From the NCBI GenBank assembly GCA_023511325.1, contig JAIMBU010000293.1:1-5144 (forward strand): 5,144 bases of DNA, given 5' to 3'. Below are positions 1-5,144 of the stretch, in pieces. The DNA is from Gorillibacterium sp. GTDB lineage: Bacteria > Bacillota > Bacilli > Paenibacillales > NBRC-103111. The notes under the pieces are model-generated. The model ran no database searches. It saw only the letters and a list, made by a program, of their open reading frames with translations, and had not been told where the DNA came from. A program made the translations under genes and the position numbers. The first letter of the stretch is position 1, and each line of letters starts with the position of its first letter.

Positions 1-1
1 G

Positions 2-457
2 TTTAATGCAACGCTACTGAAAACAAATAAACAAATGAAAGAATTAAAGGATGAAATCCTCAGTAACCTTGAAGCTAAGCTTTTGGATCTTACTTCGAAT
101 GGCGTGGAGTATTCCCAAGCGGTCAAGATAGCGATAGAAAGCATAGAAAGTGTGGAAGCTTTAATCGATAATAACAAAAAAGTCTATATCAACAAATATA
201 GACTAGAACTCGTACAGATCGCCTGGCTGTATTTCCTGATCGCCTGGGTCGTCACCATACCTCTTGATCTCATCGGAACGATCCATTCCTTTAATCTTCT
301 CCTGCTTGTTCCTCCCACAGATGCTGGGCCAGCCAAATGCCACCCATCGGCCAGAGCACCCAACCGGCATCTCCATGCCCGTAATCACCCACCGGGGCAG
401 TCTGCGCCCAGATATCGGAATTATGATGTACGGTCCAGCCCCGCGTGCCGTAATTGA
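2..457 (+). pseudogene. Permease prefix domain 1-like membrane protein, 5'-partial and 3'-broken
   Basis: The frame is open from base 2, so the protein enters from beyond the left edge. The ATG at 35 has no Shine-Dalgarno sequence and lies inside a conserved stretch (NKQMKELKDEILSNLEAK), so it is probably an internal Met. The pattern (KELKDEILSNLEAK, a helical stretch ending in AIESI, then LVQIAWLYFLIAWVVTIPL) resembles the permease prefix domain 1 of Bacillota: a soluble helical region followed by a membrane segment, here about residues 59-81 counted from the ATG. In this family the prefix usually precedes an ABC-type permease or other membrane region and often sits next to a PadR regulator; neither is visible here. 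Native sequence appears to end near residue 88-92 (about base 300-310). Everything after, to the TGA at 455-457, is GH95 sequence read antisense, a Pro/Arg/His-rich tail with no family character. The left 290 bases are also clearly richer in A+T than the rest. The function of the intact protein is unknown, and the fused product is probably nonfunctional. Confidence 0.7.
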
Positions 458-1682
458 CCTCAGCCGTCTGCGCTCCATTCTTCGCCAGATTGCGGATGAA
501 CGCCAACAGCGGCTCATGACATTCCGCCAGATTGCAGGTCTCCGCCGGCCAATAATTCATCTCCGTGTTAATATTCAGCGTCCAATTGCTACTCCATGGT
601 GCACGAGTGGACGCATTCCAGATGCCCTGAAGATTCGCCGGCTGCGTCCCCGGACGCGAGCTAGCGATCAGCAGATAACGGCCATAGTGGAAGAGCAGCT
701 CGACTAGACCGGGATCATCCGCACCGTATGTCGTGATCCGCTTCTCGGTTGACATATCTTCTGGTGCCATGGGCGTACCGAGTTGTAGCTTTACCCGGTC
801 AAATAACGAGCGATAGTCAGCGATATGCCGCTCCCGCAGGGTGGCGTAGGACTTGCCGATTGCGCTTTCCAAGAAGGCCACAGCCGCAGCGTTTGCGTCT
901 TTTCCCTGGCTTCCCGGAAGCTGGTCGAAGCCGTTGAAGCTTGTAGCGGCACTAAAATAGAACGTCACACTTGTGCCGCCGAGCAGATGGATACCCTCTC
1001 CATCGATGGTCAGATTACCGTCCTCTGCTTTAGCAGTCAAATGACCTTCGAAGCGCATCGCTTCGGTAACCTCCGCAGCACCATAGACGACAGGTTTATC
1101 CGTCTGGTAATAACTCGGATCGACATGCTCTGGAGCTATTCCCCTCATCACGGATGAGTCGTGAGCAGCCGAGACTGTATGACGAAGCACGCTATCCAGA
1201 CGGGCATGTACATCTAGAGCCCCTGGAGCACTGGCGGTTAGCCGTAGTACGATAACTTGATCAGGGTAGGAAGCGTAAATTTCCCGCGTATAAGTGATGC
1301 CCCCGACCCCATATTCGACTCGTTGTAAGGCGTTCTCCAAATCAAGCGTCCGTTTGTATGAGTGATAGATATCACCGTGGTCGAACCGGAGCAGTAATTC
1401 CCCGAAGGGCAGATAGGATTGGGTATACGGCCCCATCATTTTTTTGCTCAAACGGTCCGCTTCTGTATAATTACCCGCTTCCACAAGCTTCCTTACCTTG
1501 GGCAGAACCTCCCTCGCTTCGGGATTGTTACCGTCCTTGGGAAAGCCCGACCATAAGGTGTCCTCGTTCAGACCAATCGTTTCCCGTTCTACGCCGCCAA
1601 AGATCATCGCCCCCAGTCGGCCGTTGCCGATCGGAAGCGCTTCTGTCCAGACGGTTGCTGGTTTATCGTAATGAAGCTTCAT
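291..1682 (-). pseudogene. GH95 alpha-L-fucosidase/alpha-L-galactosidase-type protein, C-terminally truncated
   Basis: GH95 enzymes are inverting hydrolases that remove terminal alpha-1,2-linked L-fucose or alpha-L-galactose. This 463-residue product has the N-terminal beta-sandwich signatures (ALPIGNGRLGAMIFGG, residues 15-30; LNEDTLWSG, 38-46), the helical linker around DYRSLFDRV (289-297) and the start of the (alpha/alpha)6 barrel: SSRPGTQPANLQGIWN (341-356), LNINTEMNYWPAE (369-381), VHHNSDIW (418-425), WPMGGIWLAQHLWE (444-457). N370 and N372 in LNIN correspond to the pair that activates the catalytic water in Bifidobacterium AfcA. Family members are usually about 750-800 residues. This one stops just after HLWE, so the barrel region with the general-acid glutamate and the C-terminal domain are gone, and activity is not expected. 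I chose ATG 1682 over an in-frame ATG at 1712 because GGAGAGGAG lies 8 nt before the former and an N-terminus at MKLHYDKPA fits the family. There is no signal peptide, so it would be cytoplasmic. It is last in the operon, 45 bp after the DUF5054 gene. The truncation is caused by the junction near base 300; the family call is very secure. Confidence 0.93.
296..313. other. Rearrangement or assembly junction joining two truncated convergent genes
   Basis: To the left, the plus strand reads as permease prefix protein through ...SFNLLLL. To the right, the minus strand reads as GH95 down to the conserved HLWE. The two identities meet within about 18 bases. The GH95 stop (TAA, 291-293) and its last few residues lie in permease-derived DNA, while the permease frame continues 150 bases into antisense GH95. 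I see no insertion-sequence ends, terminal inverted repeats or target duplication here. The exact breakpoint and any microhomology cannot be fixed without intact homologues of both genes. Confidence 0.65.
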
Positions 1683-1690
1683 TTCAGTCT

Positions 1691-1699
1691 CTCCTCTCC
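1691..1699 (-). promoter_or_regulatory. Ribosome binding site of the GH95 gene
   Basis: The minus strand reads GGAGAGGAG, with its AGGAG core 8 nt before the ATG at 1682. It decides the start: the in-frame ATG at 1712 lies upstream of this site and has no comparable purine run of its own. Confidence 0.8.
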
Positions 1700-1726
1700 A
1701 AAGTCCATTCATTGCGCAGGTTCAGG

Positions 1727-1747
1727 ATCATTTTTGAAATGATTTCA
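1727..1747 (-). repeat. Overlapping short inverted repeats at the end of the DUF5054 gene
   Basis: Two perfect inverted repeats overlap the DUF5054 stop codon. ATCATTT-TTG-AAATGAT spans 1727-1743, and the 13-base palindrome TGAAATGATTTCA spans 1735-1747. The first could form a small A+T-rich hairpin in the mRNA. It has no G+C stem and no U tract after it, so it is not a convincing intrinsic terminator. It could equally be a chance result of the codons used. No function is assigned. Confidence 0.25.
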
Positions 1748-3845
1748 GGTGCAGGCGGAAGCGGAATTTGGCATCTTCTCCATACCACATTGGAAAATTA
1801 GTCCCCCAAATGTTGTTATGCAGATTGAAATGCCAGCCCTGATCCAGTGGAGCAAACGTATTGTCAAACTGGAGCAGTCGTCCCTGCCCAGGAGCGGCAA
1901 GCGCAGCATCCAACGTCTCGATCATCGCGAACCCATCCCCACCTTGGTAGATGACACCGCTATCAACGGCGTGCAGGTTACGATTGCCGTCCTTGACGAC
2001 ATTCAGAGGAGAAACAAGACTACCTAGCTTGTCCATCTTCCATAGGTTAGGATTATCAACCTTGAGTCCGCAGTTAAACCATGAAGCCTCCGGCAGCCGA
2101 TTAGCATCTTTGCCAAACCACTGCAAGGTAACATCAATGGTACCTTCTTGGTGGTTGATGGTGTATTCGAGTTCAAGTGTTCTTGGTGCCCCGTATTGTT
2201 CGTAAGCTTCTGTGGGCATCCGCAGGCGGAGCAGGAACCGATCATTCAAGCCACTGCTCACGAGTCGTAAGTCTTCCAAGACAGGGTGATAGGCTCGCTG
2301 AGTTGGTAGCGGGCGCACGAATTCAAAGCCCGGCTTACTGAAATCGGCATCCGCCCAAGGATGGGTCACAGGCAAATTCTGCATATAGGTCCGGAAATAA
2401 CGGTTGTAGCTATCCGTGCCGAACGTCTCGTAGACATAGCCACCGAAATGATTGGACTCGTCGACCCAGACCTTGCCGTTCATATCCTTAAGCTGCGAGA
2501 TTGAGCCGTCCTCGGCAAAAGCCAGTTCATATCCACCACAGCGATAAGAAGTATTCGTTTGGCACCTCTCACCTGTGCTCATGCTCATTTGCTGCGGTTC
2601 AAGTTCTTTAAAGGCAATTAGGGCCTCTTTTCGCCGCTCTGGCTCAAGCGCAGAAACGGCTTGATCTAGATATTGTCGTTGCTCTGCCCAGGACTTCTCC
2701 ATCATCGAATAGGAGCGTTGACTTTCCTCAGCAGCGAACAACCCGCTGGATTGCTGATCAAATTCATCCATCGCGAATGCACTGATATAGCTGAACTTGG
2801 CGGGTACATCATGCACATCAATAACATCCAGCAGACGGGCAGCTTGGAAATCCGCCTTCGCGTAACTACGGAAATCGGGTAGCCATTTCTTCACATCGAG
2901 CCCCCAGGTATGCTCCGCTACCAGCAACATCGCTTCGCTCATGCCCTTACACTCGGCGCTGTCCTCGGCAAGTTGCCCCTGCTCGATCCAACCGCTGCGG
3001 AGTCGCTCAAGCTGGCGAAGCTTGGCTAGCTTGAGTGGATCGGTTCCTGCGCCATGAATCCAAGTGTCGCCAATCTCCTCGCGCAAGATCGGCAATTGGT
3101 GCCGAACTTCCTCCAGCCTGCGGGCGAAAGCATCCATGGTGGAGGCAATGATCTCAGCACCCGGATATCTGCTCTGAATCTCACGGAATTGCTGACGGAT
3201 TTCCTCAGCTGTAGGAGGCCCGCAATTATCTCCGGTATGGGCGAACAGCAAGACATCCTTCAAACCCTCAATCTCAAGCGCCTCGCCGTAATTGCTGGCA
3301 TAGTTGACCAGAATTTCAGCACCTGATTCAGCTTGCCAGCGGAACAACCTTGGCACATCAGGACGCATGGATGCTGGATTGACGCCGATGTGCAGATACA
3401 TGAGGCCTGCCTCCTGCATAAGTGGAACGATTCCCACGGTGTGACCGGGTACATCGGTCATTTTGGCTGCGATCGTCTGTTTGCCGTATTGTCGGTCAAG
3501 CTCTTGGGAGATGGACAAGCCATACCGAAACAGCCCAGAATCCAGTAATTCCGTATGCGTCGTGAAGGGCAGACCATGCCAAGCAATATGGCCGTGTTCA
3601 ATGGCTCGTTCCATCCGCTTAACCGCTTCCTCCGGTGCATGGTCCAGATAATGGCGGATTAGCCATGAGCCTGTCGTCCAGATAAACCGCTCCCTGCCAC
3701 CCTCCGCTTCTAACTGTTCAGATAAAGCAATGGATTTGGGGATATATTCCTCCATGTACTGATTCGTTACTTGTGCAGCTAAATTTGTAAATCCAATATC
3801 CAGATGAGTTTTAAAAACGACGTGTACTCGTTCGATATCTGCCAT
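1728..3845 (-). CDS. DUF5054 family protein, GH38-like putative alpha-mannosidase
   Basis: Complete 705-residue protein. The N-terminal half has the GH38-type catalytic layout: FKTHLDIGFT (H14, D16), a tryptophan-containing FIWTTGSWL (54-62), KMTDVPGHT (128-136, D131) and EHTWG (311-315, H312). In GH38 alpha-mannosidases the equivalent His, Asp, Asp and His bind the catalytic zinc, and the middle Asp (here D131) is the nucleophile. Further signatures typical of DUF5054 are HTGDNCGPP (203-211) and GDTWIHGAGTDPLK (259-272). A helical segment follows (about 380-415), then a beta-sandwich C-terminal half with NNIWGTNFPMWYGED (677-691). The family is found in Bacteroidota and Paenibacillus; to my knowledge its substrate is not established, so mannosidase activity is inferred from fold and residues only. 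No signal peptide is present, so it is predicted cytoplasmic. The start at 3845 is supported by AAGGAAGGA 8 nt upstream. It is the middle gene of the apparent operon, 31 bp after the GH110 gene. No frameshift or missing key residue is seen. Confidence 0.88.
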   Translation of the reverse strand: MADIERVHVVFKTHLDIGFTNLAAQVTNQYMEEYIPKSIALSEQLEAEGGRERFIWTTGSWLIRHYLDHAPEEAVKRMERAIEHGHIAWHGLPFTTHTELLDSGLFRYGLSISQELDRQYGKQTIAAKMTDVPGHTVGIVPLMQEAGLMYLHIGVNPASMRPDVPRLFRWQAESGAEILVNYASNYGEALEIEGLKDVLLFAHTGDNCGPPTAEEIRQQFREIQSRYPGAEIIASTMDAFARRLEEVRHQLPILREEIGDTWIHGAGTDPLKLAKLRQLERLRSGWIEQGQLAEDSAECKGMSEAMLLVAEHTWGLDVKKWLPDFRSYAKADFQAARLLDVIDVHDVPAKFSYISAFAMDEFDQQSSGLFAAEESQRSYSMMEKSWAEQRQYLDQAVSALEPERRKEALIAFKELEPQQMSMSTGERCQTNTSYRCGGYELAFAEDGSISQLKDMNGKVWVDESNHFGGYVYETFGTDSYNRYFRTYMQNLPVTHPWADADFSKPGFEFVRPLPTQRAYHPVLEDLRLVSSGLNDRFLLRLRMPTEAYEQYGAPRTLELEYTINHQEGTIDVTLQWFGKDANRLPEASWFNCGLKVDNPNLWKMDKLGSLVSPLNVVKDGNRNLHAVDSGVIYQGGDGFAMIETLDAALAAPGQGRLLQFDNTFAPLDQGWHFNLHNNIWGTNFPMWYGEDAKFRFRLHLKSFQK

Positions 3846-3850
3846 TCTGC

Positions 3851-3894
3851 TTATCCTTCCTTCTCTGCTTCTGTGATTATCCTTCTTTCCCTGC
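3851..3894 (-). repeat. Imperfect 18-bp direct repeat, 26-bp period, between GH110 and DUF5054 genes
   Basis: On the minus strand GCAGGGAAAGAAGGATAA (plus coordinates 3877-3894) is followed 26 bp later by GCAGAGAAGGAAGGATAA (3851-3868). They match at 16 of 18 positions. The first copy encodes the last residues and stop of the GH110 protein. The second is noncoding and supplies the purine run used as the DUF5054 ribosome binding site. This suggests a small tandem duplication, though purine-rich sequence also raises the chance of coincidental similarity. Confidence 0.5.
3854..3862 (-). promoter_or_regulatory. Ribosome binding site of the DUF5054 gene
   Basis: The minus strand reads AAGGAAGGA, 8 nt before the ATG at 3845. 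It lies in the second copy of the 18-bp repeat and supports both the start and independent translation within the operon mRNA. Confidence 0.75.
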
Positions 3895-5144
3895 CAATAA
3901 TCGTTCTGTACTAAACGTATTATCGGCGATTTCGACCTCGCTGCAGGCGATCAGATGGATCGCTTTGTCAAGACTGTTGAAGCCTGCGTTGCCATCTAAT
4001 ACAATGATTTCATTTTTTTTGAAGATCAGCCCCCGCGTACTCTTGGCGCTCAATACCTGGGCATTCCTCGTTTCTATCCTGTTGTTCTCGATGTGAATCC
4101 CGCGATGAATGGGAGCGCTCACATTGATATCGGTATTTTCCGGTGAAATATAAATGACGGGATGCTCGTTGCTGCCACATTCGATGAACTGGTTGCCGCA
4201 GATTGTAACATCCTGCACCCTGCCGGATTCATGCCAGGATATTGCTTCCGCTCCGATGGAAATCCCGCTCATGTGCATCCTTTCGAAAACATTATCAGCG
4301 ATCACGACTTTACGCATCGTCGTCACCAACACGCCACGGGTAGGGATACGCGCGAAATAGTTGTTTACAATCTCAACCTCCGGCGTCCAAGTCACATTCT
4401 CCACCACGTCTCCCGCTTTAAGTTCATCCGGCACAGGATGCGCCAGCTTCAATAAAATCTCACGAGGATTGATCCATTCGGCTGACTCTACTCTATTGCT
4501 GCCAAAAGTCGTTAACGAGGCCGCTCTAACAAAGTCGATCTCATCACCAGGATAGAAAGCCGGAAATCCATAGGTTTGCGGATGCATAAACCGGACCCTC
4601 ACCGAATGGGTCTCTGGGCGATCGATAATTCGCAAATATGTGCCATGAACGTTGATCGCATCATCGTGCGCCCCAATGAAACGGTTGTCCGAGATCCGCA
4701 CCTTTCCACTACAGCCCGAAAGATGGATGAGATCTGCAAAACCAGCTGCTGTTCTTCCCGTCTCCGCACGTGGGGATAGGTCCATCTGCTCAAACGTCAG
4801 GTTTTCACTGTATTGCCCGACCATTCCCAATCCATGCATAAAATGCATCCCGCAGCTCGAAAAGCGAATATCGATGCTCTCGACAATGAAAACCCCAACC
4901 TGATCGCGAATACCATCTCGTGTTTGCAGAACGTTGCCAACCTTAACCATAGGCGTGAAATCGAAATACAAACGGAGCTGCATCGGCTCGAGTTCCTCGA
5001 TACGCAAAGCTCGCTCCACCCAGTTATCCATACGCCAAGTCGTGTTGCTTACAGGATCGAACGTCTGCATCGGACCCTCCCGGAAGCGCCAGCCCTCTCC
5101 CAGCCAGAACAATCTACCTTCTCGATCAAGCTCATAGCAAAAGT
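3877..5144 (-). CDS. GH110 alpha-1,3-galactosidase-like protein, right-handed beta-helix, 5'-partial
   Basis: GH110 enzymes are inverting exo-alpha-galactosidases, known for removing alpha-1,3-linked galactose such as that of blood group B or linear B structures. The frame is open to the right edge (FCYELDREGRL... precedes the TTG at 5112 with no ribosome binding site), so the true start is outside and 421 residues are visible. Family members have about 600, so roughly 180 are missing. Counted from the codon at 5112, visible signatures are FMHGLGMVGQYSENLT (91-106), GFADLIH (124-130), AHDDAINVHGTYLRI (148-162), VRFMHPQTYGFPAFYPGDE (173-191), NVTWTPEVEI (239-248), PTRGVLVTT (257-265) and MHMSGISI (279-286). 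Repeated short strands such as VTICGNQF and VEIADNTF mark beta-helix coils. D127, D150 and D151 have the same 23/24-residue spacing as the three active-site aspartates I recall for Pseudoalteromonas PdGH110B (321, 344, 345), so the active site looks intact. Whether it is secreted cannot be seen. It is first of the three visible genes; promoter and regulator lie beyond the edge. Linkage specificity within GH110 is not predictable here. Confidence 0.88.
   Translation of the reverse strand, partial: FCYELDREGRLFWLGEGWRFREGPMQTFDPVSNTTWRMDNWVERALRIEELEPMQLRLYFDFTPMVKVGNVLQTRDGIRDQVGVFIVESIDIRFSSCGMHFMHGLGMVGQYSENLTFEQMDLSPRAETGRTAAGFADLIHLSGCSGKVRISDNRFIGAHDDAINVHGTYLRIIDRPETHSVRVRFMHPQTYGFPAFYPGDEIDFVRAASLTTFGSNRVESAEWINPREILLKLAHPVPDELKAGDVVENVTWTPEVEIVNNYFARIPTRGVLVTTMRKVVIADNVFERMHMSGISIGAEAISWHESGRVQDVTICGNQFIECGSNEHPVIYISPENTDINVSAPIHRGIHIENNRIETRNAQVLSAKSTRGLIFKKNEIIVLDGNAGFNSLDKAIHLIACSEVEIADNTFSTERLLAGKEG

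Noticed and set aside
35..37. ATG at 35 as the true start of the permease-prefix protein
   Set aside because: It has no Shine-Dalgarno sequence, the frame is open to base 2, and the residues before it fit the start of the domain, so it is probably an internal Met.
1683..1712. Ten extra N-terminal residues of GH95 starting at ATG 1712
   Set aside because: This stretch contains the strong ribosome binding site for the ATG at 1682, and the extra residues do not resemble the family N-terminus.
1735..1747. TGAAATGATTTCA as a catabolite (cre/CcpA) operator
   Set aside because: It lacks the central CG and 14-base spacing of a usual cre site and lies at the end of a coding region rather than near a promoter.
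264..1801. Plus-strand frames at 264-707, 825-1157 and 1358-1801
   Set aside because: They are antisense to the well-supported GH95 gene and have no family motifs or ribosome binding sites. They look like composition-driven shadow frames.
4013..4020. Run of eight T (A on the coding strand) in GH110, and a run of seven at 1439-1445 in GH95, as phase-variation or frameshift sites
   Set aside because: Both encode ordinary lysine-rich positions (FKKNEI, SKKMM), the frames are intact, and nothing else suggests slippage.
5110..5112. TTG at 5112 as the true start of the GH110 gene
   Set aside because: The frame stays open to the window edge, about 180 family residues would be missing, and no ribosome binding site precedes it.
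1..5144. CRISPR array, RNA gene, phage, insertion sequence or defence system
   Set aside because: No spaced repeats, tRNA/rRNA-like sequence, transposase, integrase or nuclease motifs were seen on either strand.

Overview
The window looks like Gram-positive, Paenibacillus-like Bacillota DNA. Three glycoside hydrolase genes lie close together on the minus strand. The two visible starts each have a strong purine-rich Shine-Dalgarno sequence 8 nt from the ATG. The left edge carries a piece of a 'permease prefix domain' membrane protein, a family common in Bacillota. The genus is an inference; no marker gene is present.

Layout, in minus-strand transcription order from right to left. (1) 3877-5144: a GH110 alpha-galactosidase-like beta-helix protein. 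It runs off the right edge, so its N-terminus is missing. (2) 1728-3845: a complete 705-residue DUF5054 protein, a GH38-like putative alpha-mannosidase with the zinc/catalytic positions retained. (3) 291-1682: a GH95 alpha-L-fucosidase/alpha-L-galactosidase-type enzyme that stops after 463 residues, about 60% of family length. Gaps are 31 and 45 bp, so the three are very probably one operon whose promoter lies beyond the right edge. The two enzymes with visible N-termini lack signal peptides, which points to cytoplasmic breakdown of an imported, branched oligosaccharide carrying alpha-galactose and alpha-fucose (or alpha-L-galactose), possibly with a further alpha-linked sugar. The natural glycan cannot be named from this sequence.

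On the plus strand, 2-~303 encodes the N-terminal part of a permease-prefix membrane protein, entering from the left edge in frame. At about 296-313 it abruptly becomes antisense GH95 sequence. The permease and GH95 genes converge, and both lose their 3' parts at the same point. This is either a real deletion/rearrangement or an assembly chimera. The GH95 gene thereby loses the part of the catalytic barrel holding its general acid, so it should be inactive as written.

I see no RNA genes, CRISPR array, insertion sequence, or defence or phage genes. No stretch over 300 bp is without a gene. The most noteworthy items are the double-truncation junction, the unusual GH110 + DUF5054 + GH95 combination, and the uncharacterised DUF5054 enzyme. 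I do not see convincing evidence for a wholly new system.
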